From positions 22,337-86,336 of the forward strand of contig NZ_JNXT01000036.1 of assembly GCF_000716675.1 (NCBI RefSeq): DNA of 64,000 nt, given 5' to 3'. This document shows positions 7,923 through 15,906 of this stretch, piece after piece. The stretch is from Streptomyces alboflavus. GTDB taxonomy: Bacteria; Actinomycetota; Actinomycetes; Streptomycetales; Streptomycetaceae. The notes under the pieces were generated by a model. The model searched no databases, was not told the origin of the DNA, and saw only the letters and a list, made by a program, of their open reading frames with translations. The number at the start of each line of letters is the position of its first letter. The first letter of the stretch is position 1. A program made the translations under genes and the position numbers.

Positions 7923-9653
7923 TCAGTCCGGGGCGCTGTTGGTGAACTGGCTGCGGAGGGCCTCCGCTTCATCCGTGCGCCCCGTGGCAGCCAGCAGGTT
8001 GGCGAGGCCGGGCGCGGCATAGGGGTTGCCTCGGTCGAGTGCCTGACGGTAGAGCGTTTCGGCTTCCTCGGCGCGATCGGTCAGTCTCAGGAGGAGCGCG
8101 AGGTTGGTCGTGGCAGTGAGGTCGCCCTTTTCGTGCTCCTGGCGACAGAGGGTTTCGGCTTCTTCGGTACGGCCGGTCTGCGCCAGGAGTACGGCGAGAT
8201 TGGCCGTGGCGTAGAGATGGCCCTTTGCGTGGCCTTGGCGGTAGAGGGTTTCGGCTTCTTCAGTGCGGCCGGTCTCGTCCAGGAGTACGGCGAGGTTGAC
8301 TGTGGCGTCGGGGTGGCCCTTCGCGTGGGCTTGGCGGTAGAGGGTTTCGGCTTCTTCGGCGCGGTCGGTCCCCTCCAGCAGGAGCGCGAGGTTGCACATG
8401 GCACGCCAGTCGCCCTTCTCGGCCAGTGGCCGCACGGCCGCCTCCGCGACCTGGAGCGCACCGCCCTGGTAGGCGCTCGTCGCGACGGCGAAGCGCTCGG
8501 CGTCATCGCCCGCGTACGCGAGCGCAGCCTCCCGTACCCAGTCCGGCACCGCCGCCTCCGCCCCGTCCACGAGATAGTCGAACGCCGACCACCACCCCTC
8601 CTTCACCGGCACCAACGGACTCGTCACCCCCAGCCGCACCCGCGAAGCCCACGCGAACGCCTCCTCGATCCCTTCCGGCCGCAGCACCGAACCACCCGCG
8701 TCCGCCAGGGACCGCTCGTGCACCTCCACCAGCAACCCTTGCGAGTACGGTCCTCGCAACCCAGCCCGCGACAGATCCACGGCCGCCGTCACGAGCGCCG
8801 CCCCACGCGCATGCCCGCACGCTCGGCGCGCACGCTGCCACTCCCGCAACAGCACCGGCCCGGCCGCCATGTACTCGGCGATTCCGTACGTCCCGTGGCG
8901 CGCGACCGCATCCGCGATCCGCGAGTCGTCACTGTCCCGGGCGCGGGACAACTCTCCCTCGCTCCATAGCCGCTCCAGGTCGACCGCCTCGGCCTTCCTC
9001 AGTACCCGAGCCCCCAGCCCGGCCCAACTCTGCGTGGCGCCCCCGGCATCGGCGCCGCCGTCCTCGCCCACACTGAACGTCTCGTACGGCTTCAGCCGCA
9101 TCGTCGCCACCACCGGCACCCGCAGCCGTACGAACTCCGCGAGCACCTCCGGTTCAAGCCCCTCCGGCCCGAGGTACTGCTCCAGGTCGTCCAGCCACAC
9201 CACGCACCGCAGATCCCCGTGATCCCCGGAGCCCTCCAGCACCTCCGGAGCAGGCCGCAGCTTCGCGCCCACCGGGGGCGCCAACACCCGGTACCCCGGC
9301 AGGAGTTCCCGCACCGCCTCGAACGCCGCCCGCGTCTTCCCCGCCGTGGAATCCCCTACCACCAGTACGAGGCCGCCGTCCTCCGCCGCCTCCTGGATCC
9401 GCTCCCGCAACTCCCCGTCGACGTCCCGCGCGACGTACGGCGGCAACTTGCTGCCGTCCTCGCCGGGCCGCGCCCGATGCGCCCCGGCGTCCAGGGCGTC
9501 CCAGTCGCGGGCGACCGGCCAGCGGTCGGGGTCCTGCAAGTACCGCTGCTGCGGCGCCCCCGCCCGTTCCCCGCCGAACGTGACGGACCCGATCGACTGC
9601 GCCTGGATGACGTCGCGCTGCTCGCCGCCGGAGATGTGGTTGTCGCCCGTCAT
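7923..9653 (-). CDS. STAND-like P-loop NTPase with C-terminal TPR/Sel1-like repeats
   Basis: A 576-residue protein. N-terminus: a short Gly-rich leader (GDNHISGG... VIQAQSIGSVTF) found at the start of many Streptomyces NTPase/TPR proteins. Residues about 70-330: NTPase with Walker A GDSTAGKT and Walker B VVWLDDLEQYL. Residues about 400-570: four near-identical repeats of about 36 residues (EEAETLYRQAHAKGHPDAT, EEAETLYRQGHAKGHLYAT and so on). Such STAND-type proteins couple ligand sensing through repeats to NTP-driven oligomerisation; several act in conflict or antiphage systems, but no effector domain is recognisable here. The ATG at 9653 starts at the leader motif. It is a single gene, tail-to-tail with the TTA gene (four bases apart). 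Confidence 0.82.
   Translation of the reverse strand: MTGDNHISGGEQRDVIQAQSIGSVTFGGERAGAPQQRYLQDPDRWPVARDWDALDAGAHRARPGEDGSKLPPYVARDVDGELRERIQEAAEDGGLVLVVGDSTAGKTRAAFEAVRELLPGYRVLAPPVGAKLRPAPEVLEGSGDHGDLRCVVWLDDLEQYLGPEGLEPEVLAEFVRLRVPVVATMRLKPYETFSVGEDGGADAGGATQSWAGLGARVLRKAEAVDLERLWSEGELSRARDSDDSRIADAVARHGTYGIAEYMAAGPVLLREWQRARRACGHARGAALVTAAVDLSRAGLRGPYSQGLLVEVHERSLADAGGSVLRPEGIEEAFAWASRVRLGVTSPLVPVKEGWWSAFDYLVDGAEAAVPDWVREAALAYAGDDAERFAVATSAYQGGALQVAEAAVRPLAEKGDWRAMCNLALLLEGTDRAEEAETLYRQAHAKGHPDATVNLAVLLDETGRTEEAETLYRQGHAKGHLYATANLAVLLAQTGRTEEAETLCRQEHEKGDLTATTNLALLLRLTDRAEEAETLYRQALDRGNPYAAPGLANLLAATGRTDEAEALRSQFTNSAPD
7960..8400 (-). repeat. Tandem DNA repeat encoding TPR units
   Basis: Four tandem units of about 108 bases within the NTPase gene share blocks such as GGTTTCGGCTTCTTC. 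The units are similar enough at DNA level to indicate recent duplication or gene conversion, and repeat number could vary between strains. Confidence 0.65.
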
Positions 9654-9721
9654 GCCTACCTACGGTAGTCGGGGAGGCGTGCCCAACTTCCCTGTTCCGG
9701 TAGGAGATTCGGGCTGGTGGT

Positions 9722-10561
9722 TCAGTCGGTCGTGAAGTCGGCCATGTGGTCGGCGGCCCATGTCGTGAACGGGCGTGCCGGGTGGCCCGTCAGCTCCTCG
9801 ACCGTGGAGGTCAGGGCTACCGGCTTGCCGTCGTTGGACTCCCACCAGTTCAGGAGCGCGTCCGCGTACTTGCCGGGGATGTACTCTGCCATTTCCTCCT
9901 TCCACTCCTCGCGTGTGACCCGCTTGATCGAGGCCGGGCGGCCCGTGACCGTGGAGAGCTGGTCGATCTGCTCGGTGAACGACAGCGACTCGGGGCCACT
10001 CAGGGTGAACGTGCCGCCATGGTGCCGGAGTTCCCGGATGACGGCTCGGGCCGCCTCCGCCACGTCCAGCTCGTGGATCGGGTCGTTGTGCGCGTCCGGG
10101 AACGGCAGGCTCACCGGGCGGCCGGCCTTGATGGGCCACGCCCAGGCTGAGGCGTTCGAGGCGAAGGAGCCCGGGCGGAGAATCGTCGTGGTGATCCCGG
10201 ACGCCAACAGGGCGTTCTCCACGGTCAGGTGGGACGCGGCGAGCGGGTCGTCCTCGGGGGCGGGGCCGAGGACGCTCGACGAGGACAGCAGGACGATGTG
10301 CTCGACTCCGGCCTGTTCGGCGTGGGTGACGAAGTCGGTGACGCGGTCGGGGGAGGCGTAGAGGAAGACCGTCTTCACGCCGGTCAGGGCGGCGGGGAAG
10401 TCGGCCGGGTCGGTGAGGGCGAGGCGGGTCGTGGGGACTCCGGAGGGCGGGGCGAGGTCGTCGGGGTGGGCCGAGCCGAGGCGCAGGGGGAGGCCGTCGG
10501 CGTGGAGGAGGGCGGTGAGGCGGGTGGCTACGGCGCCGCGGGCGCCGGTGATGAGGATCAT
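9722..10561 (-). CDS. NmrA-like/SDR-type NAD(P)-binding protein
   Basis: A 279-residue atypical short-chain dehydrogenase. The N-terminus MILITGARGAVATRL is the Rossmann GxxGxxG-type dinucleotide loop. KTVFLYASP and HIVLLSSSSVLG are typical of NmrA/QOR2-like proteins, which lack the usual YxxxK catalytic pair and act as redox sensors or quinone reductases. The C-terminal part (TLSGPESLSFTEQIDQLS, GRPASIKRVT) also matches that family. It is divergent from a TetR regulator, and the intergenic region carries several palindromes, so it is probably the regulator's target. Substrate unknown. Confidence 0.85.
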   Translation of the reverse strand: MILITGARGAVATRLTALLHADGLPLRLGSAHPDDLAPPSGVPTTRLALTDPADFPAALTGVKTVFLYASPDRVTDFVTHAEQAGVEHIVLLSSSSVLGPAPEDDPLAASHLTVENALLASGITTTILRPGSFASNASAWAWPIKAGRPVSLPFPDAHNDPIHELDVAEAARAVIRELRHHGGTFTLSGPESLSFTEQIDQLSTVTGRPASIKRVTREEWKEEMAEYIPGKYADALLNWWESNDGKPVALTSTVEELTGHPARPFTTWAADHMADFTTD

Positions 10562-10756
10562 GGGGGATGGTTCCTTTGGGGTGGTGAGGGCTGAGTGGGC
10601 CGGGCAGGCCGGGCTGGGCCTGGGTGGGCCGAGCGGGCCGGGCCGGGCAGGCGAGTCGGGCGGGCCGGTGGCCCAGGCGGGCCGGTGGCCGGGGCGGGCC
10701 GTGAGGCCGACGAGTGCCTTGGTCGTCGTACCGCCGCCAGGAAACCGTGACGATTG
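10562..10756. other. Intergenic low-complexity GC-rich stretch
   Basis: Upstream of the SDR gene lies a run of degenerate GGGCCGGGC / GGCGGGCC words (about 10590-10710) without an open frame I can support. It probably forms the 5' leader of the SDR transcript. Only the palindromes to its right look regulatory. Confidence 0.4.
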
Positions 10757-10817
10757 CCGTTCGTCACGAACGGCGTTCGTTGTCGTGCCTCCAAGCTAGG
10801 TAACGAACGCTGTTCGT
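10757..10817. promoter_or_regulatory. TetR-type operator cluster (ACGAAC-N3-GTTCGT)
   Basis: Between the divergent SDR and TetR genes there are two perfect copies of ACGAAC-N3-GTTCGT, at 10766-10780 and 10803-10817. An overlapping perfect 9-1-9 palindrome (GCCGTTCGT c ACGAACGGC) sits at 10757-10775, and a further half-site AACGGCGTTCG follows at about 10822-10832. The last site ends about 20 bases before the TetR start, consistent with autorepression and repression of the SDR gene. Confidence 0.75.
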
Positions 10818-10852
10818 GTCAAACGGCGTTCGCCCGCAGCTACGCTTCCCCC

Positions 10853-11518
10853 ATGACCACCCCGCCGACCAGCCGCCGCGCGCGCCCCGCCAAGGCCCCC
10901 CTGAGCCGCGACGTCATCGTGCGGACCGGCCTGGAGATCCTGGACCGCGACGGCCTGGACGCCCTGACGATGCGCCGCGTGGCCAAGGAACTCGACACCG
11001 GCCCGGCCTCGCTCTACGTCTACGTAGCCAATCGCGACGACCTCATGACGGCCATGCTGGACGCGGCCCTCGCGCAGGTCCCTGTCGCCGCGGAGGGCAC
11101 CTGGCAGGAGCGGCTCCGGGCGCTGATGGCCGCCGCTACGGAGGCGATGAGCCGCCATGAGGGCCTGGCGGCCGTGGCCCTCGGGGCGATCCCCACCGGC
11201 GACAACGCGCTGCTCGTCCTGGATCGCATGCTCGCGCTGCTCAAGGAGGGCGGCCTGGACGACACGACGGCCGGGTGGGCCGTGGACCTGCTCTTCCTCC
11301 ACGTCGCCGCGGCGGCGGCCGAGCAGAGCGTGTACAACACCAAGGACATCGGCAAGGTGGACGCCATCACCGCGGCGGACCGCCGCTACGCGTCCCTTCC
11401 TGCCGACGAGTACCCCATGATCACCGCACTCCGCGCGTCCCTGTTCGCCCACGGCGACCGCGGCACATGGCACCTGAACGTCCTGATCAACGGCATCCTT
11501 CACACGCCCGCGCGCTGA
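10853..11518 (+). CDS. TetR/AcrR family transcriptional regulator (TetR_C_1-like)
   Basis: 221 residues from the ATG at 10853. The N-terminal HTH is typical: LSRDVIVRTGLEILDRDGLDALTMRRVAKELDTGPASLYVYVANRDDLMTAM, about residues 14-68, with recognition-helix end SLYVYVANRDDL. The C-terminal half is a helical ligand-binding region (LLVLDRMLALLKEGGLD). The in-frame extension upstream runs across the operator region and is not coding. It most likely binds the palindromes just upstream and controls itself and the NmrA-like gene. Its 3' end overlaps the convergent membrane-protein gene by 32 bases. Confidence 0.9.
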   Translation: MTTPPTSRRARPAKAPLSRDVIVRTGLEILDRDGLDALTMRRVAKELDTGPASLYVYVANRDDLMTAMLDAALAQVPVAAEGTWQERLRALMAAATEAMSRHEGLAAVALGAIPTGDNALLVLDRMLALLKEGGLDDTTAGWAVDLLFLHVAAAAAEQSVYNTKDIGKVDAITAADRRYASLPADEYPMITALRASLFAHGDRGTWHLNVLINGILHTPAR

Positions 11519-12104
11519 GGCGCGCGCCTTCGCGCTCCCCGGTGGGGGTAGCGCCGGGGCGACGGCGGCGGTAGTACGCGATGGCGAGGGCGATGATGGC
11601 GGGCCCCCACACGGCGGTCGGCGAGATGCACACGGTGGCGAGCGCCTGCCAGGCGCTGTTGGAGTACTCGACGGTTTCGGTGACGCCGAACAGCGTGAGC
11701 CTGCGGCGCTCGCCGATCGGCACGCCGGTGAACAACGCGGTGAGGATCAGACCGCCGACGACGGCGGGCACGAACGCCGCGAGCGGCCGCACGCGCTTCC
11801 CGCCGATGACCGGGATCCAGGCGGGCGCCACCTCTCCCCATCCCCGCACGAGCCCGATGGCCAGGATCGCGGTCACCTCGCTCAGCACGCTGAGCGCCAC
11901 CACGTACGGGACGCTCACCCAGTACGGCGGCATGCCCAGATCCTGCGCCTGCCCCATCTCGAAGTGCACCGCGAACGGCAGCCGCCACAGGCATGACGGC
12001 AACAGAAGCAGCGGAAGCGCGTACGCAAGCCGCGTCGCCCAGCGCGGAACGGGCCGCTCCGTGTCCGGGACCTGCGGGCGGGTGTGAATGATCTTCAGCG
12101 TCAT
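11487..12104 (-). CDS. Small multi-pass membrane protein, unknown function
   Basis: 205 residues with about four or five hydrophobic segments (YALPLLLLPSCLWRL, YVVALSVLSEVTAILAIGL, AAFVPAVVGGLILTALF, VWGPAIIALAIAYY). The basic cytoplasmic-type tail starts at RRRRPGATP. I do not recognise the family, although similar proteins are common in Streptomyces. The start is the ATG at 12104. The C-terminal coding end overlaps the convergent TetR gene by 32 bases, so the last dozen codons serve both strands. Confidence 0.65.
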   Translation of the reverse strand: MTLKIIHTRPQVPDTERPVPRWATRLAYALPLLLLPSCLWRLPFAVHFEMGQAQDLGMPPYWVSVPYVVALSVLSEVTAILAIGLVRGWGEVAPAWIPVIGGKRVRPLAAFVPAVVGGLILTALFTGVPIGERRRLTLFGVTETVEYSNSAWQALATVCISPTAVWGPAIIALAIAYYRRRRPGATPTGEREGARLSARACEGCR

Positions 12105-12142
12105 GGGTCCAGCGTCGCGGGGCGGTCGCGGTGAGCAATCGC

Positions 12143-13357
12143 CTACAGGGGTGAAGGCGCTCCGCCGCGCGGGGGAGGTGTGTGTCGCCCTGGGGCGTGC
12201 GTTCTCGCCGGTCGACGGCCAGGTGACGCTGTGCCTCCGTGGTCGGGATCTCCATATGGGAACTCGCCCTGCGGACTCGTACGTTCAATGGCTTGAGCGG
12301 CTTGAGCGGCTTGAGCGGCTTGAGCGGCTTCAGTAGCTTCAACAGCTTTCTCGCTGCCACGTCCAGCGGCGCTCTCGTTGCCGCCAAGTGCGGTGCCGGG
12401 CGTGCCCGCCCGCTTCCGGTACCGGCCCGGCGTCACCCCGAACTCCCTGTTGAACGCGTGCGACAGGGCGTACGGCGAGCCGTAGCCCACCCGGCGCGCG
12501 ATCGCGTCCAGGGGCGCCTCGCTGTCCCGCAGCAGCGCCGCCGCCCGCGTCATCCGCCACCAGCTCAGGTACGCCATCGGCGGGCGGCCGACCAGCGTCG
12601 TGAACCTGCGGGCAAGCGTGGCCCGGGAGACGCCCGCGCGGGCCGCGAGGGTCTCGTTCGTCCAGGGGTGGGCCGGGTCCCTGTGCAGCACGCGCAGGGC
12701 CGTCGCCACCGCCGGGTCGCCGAGCGCGCACGCCCAGCCCGGCGTCCCCGCCTCCGCCCGGTCGGCCAGCCACGCCCGGATCAGGTAGACGAGGAGCAGG
12801 TCCAGGAGGCCCGGTACGGCGATGTCCGTCCCGGGGCGCGTGCCTGTCGTCTCGTGCGCCAACAGGGCCAGCGCCGAGTGCAGTTCGGGGTGGCGGTCCG
12901 GGGCGGCCGGGAGGTGGACCACGTCGGGCAGCTCGGTGAGGAGGGGGTGGGCGCGGGCGCGGTCGAGGCGGTACTTGCCGCACATCAGCTCTGTGGTGGG
13001 GGTTTTCGGGTCGGGGGTGCCTGATCCGGGGGCACCCGGGCCGGGGGCGCTCGGCTCGTCTCGGCCCGACCAGCTCTCGAAGTTCACCGCCCGCCTCGCC
13101 GCCGCCGGCCCCTCCGCCGCCGCGTCCGCGAGTACGTGCTCCGAGCCGTGCGGAAGCAGCACCACATCGCCCCGGCCCAGCGCGACCGGGCGGCGGCCCT
13201 CGTCGAGGAGGAGCTGGCAGCTGCCCGCCAGGACCACGTGGAAGCCTGCTCCCTCGTACGCGGACAGCCGGGCGCACCAACTGCCCGCCGCCCGCACCCG
13301 GTTCGCCGACGGGGCGCCGACCCGGACCGCCGCGATCGCGTCGCTCACCACGTCCAT
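12143..13357 (-). CDS. AraC family regulator (cupin sensor + HTH_18) with low-complexity tail
   Basis: A 404-residue protein. The N-terminal cupin-type sensing domain (VVLAGSCQLLL, LGRGDVVLLPHGSEHVL, about residues 38-190) is followed by a double HTH of AraC type at about residues 205-305 (LAARAGVSRATLARRFTTLVGRPPMAYLSWWRM; DAIARRVGYGSPYALSHAFNREFGVTPGRYRK). About 85 further residues are unusual for the family: AAQAAQAAQAAQ encoded by a 9-base tandem repeat, then a His/Pro/Arg-rich end. It is divergent from the MBL-fold hydrolase at 13492, the likely target. Effector unknown. Confidence 0.9.
   Translation of the reverse strand: MDVVSDAIAAVRVGAPSANRVRAAGSWCARLSAYEGAGFHVVLAGSCQLLLDEGRRPVALGRGDVVLLPHGSEHVLADAAAEGPAAARRAVNFESWSGRDEPSAPGPGAPGSGTPDPKTPTTELMCGKYRLDRARAHPLLTELPDVVHLPAAPDRHPELHSALALLAHETTGTRPGTDIAVPGLLDLLLVYLIRAWLADRAEAGTPGWACALGDPAVATALRVLHRDPAHPWTNETLAARAGVSRATLARRFTTLVGRPPMAYLSWWRMTRAAALLRDSEAPLDAIARRVGYGSPYALSHAFNREFGVTPGRYRKRAGTPGTALGGNESAAGRGSEKAVEATEAAQAAQAAQAAQAIERTSPQGEFPYGDPDHGGTASPGRRPARTHAPGRHTPPPRGGAPSPL
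12292..12345. repeat. 9-bp tandem repeat in the AraC 3' coding region
   Basis: Four or more perfect tandem copies of GGCTTGAGC followed by decayed copies (GGCTTCAGTAGCTTCAAC). On the minus strand they encode repeated Ala-Ala-Gln. Unit length is a multiple of three, so slippage would change tail length only. Confidence 0.85.
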
Positions 13358-13491
13358 GCGGTCAGCGTACGCGGAGAGTGAGACGTTTGCGTATGTGCAT
13401 GAGGCCTTCGCGCATTGAGGCGCTCATGGCCGTCTCCTAGCGTGGGGTGCGGCGGTCGAAGACCGACGCGAGGCTGATGGAGGGCGGGGTC

Positions 13492-14451
13492 ATGGAGCGG
13501 TTCATGCTGGGGGACGTCGAGGTGCTGCGGGTCGAGGAGCTGCGCGGGCGCTTCGGGTCCGGGCGGGTGCTCGTGCCCGACTGCCCGCCCGAGGTGTGGG
13601 ACGCCCATCGGAAGTGGCTGGAGCCGGACTTCTGGGAGCCCGAGGACGACCAGGTCGTCGGCGTCGTACAGACGTGGGTGCTGCGCAGCGAGGGGCGGAC
13701 GATCCTCGTCGACACGGGGGTCGGCAACGGGCGGCGGCGGCCCGGATCGCCGCACTTCGACCAGCTGGAGACGGACTACCTGGGGCGGCTCGCGGCCGTC
13801 GGCGTACGCCCCGAGGACGTGGACGTCGTCGTCAACACCCATCTGCACGGGGACCACGTCGGCTGGAACACGCGCGCGGAGGACGACAGTTGGGTGCCCA
13901 CATTCCCCAACGCCTCGTACCTCATGCCCGCCGCCGACCACGCGTACTTCTCGCCGGAGGGCGCCGCCGACCGGCCCGTGCCCCGCGACGACGCCGGGCG
14001 CGCCCGCCGCGAGGAGCAGCGGAACATCTTCGCGGACAGCGTGGAGCCGGTGGTGCGGGCCGGGCAGGCCGTGCTGTGGGAGGGCGGCCACCGCGTCGAC
14101 GGGCACCTCACCCTCGAACCCGCCTCCGGCCACACCCCGGGCTCCGCCGTGCTGCGGCTCGCCTCCGGCGCGGACCGGGCCGTCTTCGTGGGCGATCTGC
14201 TGCACACCCCGGTGCAGATCCTGGAGCCGGAGTGCAGCAGCTGTCTGTGCGAGGACCCGGTGGGGGCGGCCGCCAGCCGTCGGCGGGTGCTGGAACGGGC
14301 CGCTGACGAGGGGGAGTTGCTCGTGCCCGCGCACTTCGGGGGGTCCGGGGTGGCTGAAGTGCGGCGGGAGGGCGGGAAGTTCGGGATCCGGGGGTGGGGG
14401 GAGCAGGGCTCGGGTGCCGGGAGCGGGCGGGGATCAGGGGTGGGGGCGTAG
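13492..14451 (+). CDS. Metallo-beta-lactamase-fold hydrolase
   Basis: 319 residues from the ATG at 13492, which follows GGAGGG by about ten bases. The metal-binding motif THLHGDHVGW (HxHxDH) is at about residues 117-126. The later His and Asp of the fold are in PASGHTPGS and VFVGDLLH, and the final His in VPAHFGG. The layout is that of the quorum-quenching-lactonase/arylsulfatase-like MBL subgroup, binding two zinc ions. A Gly/Ser-rich tail ends the protein. It is divergent from the AraC regulator, which probably controls it. The true substrate cannot be told from sequence. Confidence 0.88.
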   Translation: MERFMLGDVEVLRVEELRGRFGSGRVLVPDCPPEVWDAHRKWLEPDFWEPEDDQVVGVVQTWVLRSEGRTILVDTGVGNGRRRPGSPHFDQLETDYLGRLAAVGVRPEDVDVVVNTHLHGDHVGWNTRAEDDSWVPTFPNASYLMPAADHAYFSPEGAADRPVPRDDAGRARREEQRNIFADSVEPVVRAGQAVLWEGGHRVDGHLTLEPASGHTPGSAVLRLASGADRAVFVGDLLHTPVQILEPECSSCLCEDPVGAAASRRRVLERAADEGELLVPAHFGGSGVAEVRREGGKFGIRGWGEQGSGAGSGRGSGVGA

Positions 14452-14530
14452 GGCCCCTAGTGTGTTCCCCTGAGCGATCTCCGGGGGATTCCTGATGGAG
14501 CGGGGTGGGCCCGGCTGATGAGCTGGATCC

Positions 14531-15784
14531 ATGAATCACAACTCGCTGCGCTCACCCTCTCGTCGTCGCCCGGCCGTCCTCGGTGTGGTCCTCGGTGCCG
14601 TGTGCGCGCTCACCGCTGCCGCGCCGGGCTTCGCTGCCCCCGCCGACAGGCCGCACCGGCCGCCGCCGTCCCCGGCACACGCGCTGCCCCCGGCACACGC
14701 CCCGACCCAGGCCGCCCTCGACCGGATCGTCGAGCAGGGCACCCCCGGCGTCATAGCCCAGGTCAGGGAGGGGCACCGGGCGTGGCACGGCCGCGCCGGT
14801 GTCCGCGACCTCACGACCGGGCAGCCGCGCGGAAGTGACGAGAGGTTCCGCATCGCCAGCCTGACCAAGACCTTCACGTCCGTGGTGCTGCTCAAGTTGG
14901 AGGCCGAGGGCCGCCTGTCCCTGGACGACAGCGTCGAGAAGTGGCTGCCGGGCATGGTGCGCGGCAAGGGGTACCGCCCGAAGGCCATCACCGTGCGGCA
15001 CCTCCTGAACCACACGAGCGGGATCTTCGACTACAACATGGACGAGGGCTTCCGCGCCAAGTACGCGGGGGACGAGTTCGACAAGAACCGATACAGGCGG
15101 TGGAAGCCCGCGCGACTGGTCGACATCGCGCTCGCCCACCCGCCCAACTTCCAGCCGGAGCAGGGCAGCAGGCCCGGCGCACCCGGTAAGTGGGACTACT
15201 CGGACACCAACTACATACTCGCCGGAATGATCATCGAGAGGGCGACGGGCGACACGTACAAGAAGGCGGTCGACCGGCTCGTCATCCACCCCCTCGGCCT
15301 GCGCGGCACCAGCGTGCCCGGCCACTCGCCCAAGCTGCCCCGGCCGCACGCGACGCACTACTCCACGCTGTTCGAGGACCCGCCGCACGCGAAGGTGCGT
15401 GACGTCACGGAGTTCAGCCCCACGGTCGCCTTCGCCGCCGGGCAGCTCATATCGACCACGGCCGACGTGAACACGTTCATGGCGGAGCTGCTGGGCGGCC
15501 GGCTCCTGCAGCCCGCCCAGCAGCGGTCCCTGCTCGCCGCCGTCCCCGTCGACGGCGACAAGGGGCACGGCGGCCCGGAGGACGTCTACGGCCTCGGCAT
15601 ACGTCATTTCAAGCTGAAGGAGGGCTGCTGGGCCTGGGGCCACGGCGGCATGATCCCCGGCTCGGCGAGCCGCACGGTGGCCTCGGCGGACGGACGGCAT
15701 GTGCTGACCATGAACCGCAACGGGGACTGGGGCGAGCAGAAGGGGGAGGACGCGGTGGTCGAGGCGGAGCTCTGCGGGAGCTGA
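14531..15784 (+). CDS. Secreted serine hydrolase (beta-lactamase/DD-peptidase family S12)
   Basis: 417 residues with an N-terminal signal peptide (RRRPAVLGVVLGAVCALTAAAPGFAA, cleavage near 36). The class C beta-lactamase/DD-carboxypeptidase fold is shown by SLTK (nucleophile Ser with Lys, about residue 110), YSDTN (Tyr of the YxN motif, about residue 225) and HGG (third box, WGHGGMIPG, about residue 375). Family members are D-Ala-D-Ala carboxypeptidases, esterases or beta-lactamases; EstB/R61-like activity is as likely as resistance. The ATG at 14531 is followed at once by the basic signal start. The coding end forms the first unit of a 22-base tandem repeat. Confidence 0.88.
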   Translation: MNHNSLRSPSRRRPAVLGVVLGAVCALTAAAPGFAAPADRPHRPPPSPAHALPPAHAPTQAALDRIVEQGTPGVIAQVREGHRAWHGRAGVRDLTTGQPRGSDERFRIASLTKTFTSVVLLKLEAEGRLSLDDSVEKWLPGMVRGKGYRPKAITVRHLLNHTSGIFDYNMDEGFRAKYAGDEFDKNRYRRWKPARLVDIALAHPPNFQPEQGSRPGAPGKWDYSDTNYILAGMIIERATGDTYKKAVDRLVIHPLGLRGTSVPGHSPKLPRPHATHYSTLFEDPPHAKVRDVTEFSPTVAFAAGQLISTTADVNTFMAELLGGRLLQPAQQRSLLAAVPVDGDKGHGGPEDVYGLGIRHFKLKEGCWAWGHGGMIPGSASRTVASADGRHVLTMNRNGDWGEQKGEDAVVEAELCGS

Positions 15785-15842
15785 GGGCGGGCTCCGGGGG
15801 AGCTGACGGCGGACTCCGCGGGAGCTGAGGGCAGGCCCCGCG
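15777..15842. repeat. 22-bp tandem repeat spanning a stop codon
   Basis: Three tandem 22-base copies begin at 15777, 15799 and 15821 with core GGAGCTGA. The first copy contains the last codons and the TGA stop of the serine hydrolase gene, so the stop region has been duplicated downstream. Each unit has short self-complementarity (GGAGC with GCTCC). Confidence 0.75.
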
Positions 15843-15906
15843 GGCTGGGCTCCGCTCGGGCCGACGAGCCCCCGGGCGCTGCGGGCCGCTTACTCCGGAG
15901 GTCCGC

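Noticed and set aside
5403..9653. Prophage or integrative-element remnant
   Set aside because: No integrase, attachment-site repeats, structural or replication genes are present; the XRE/DUF397 genes are ordinary Streptomyces content.
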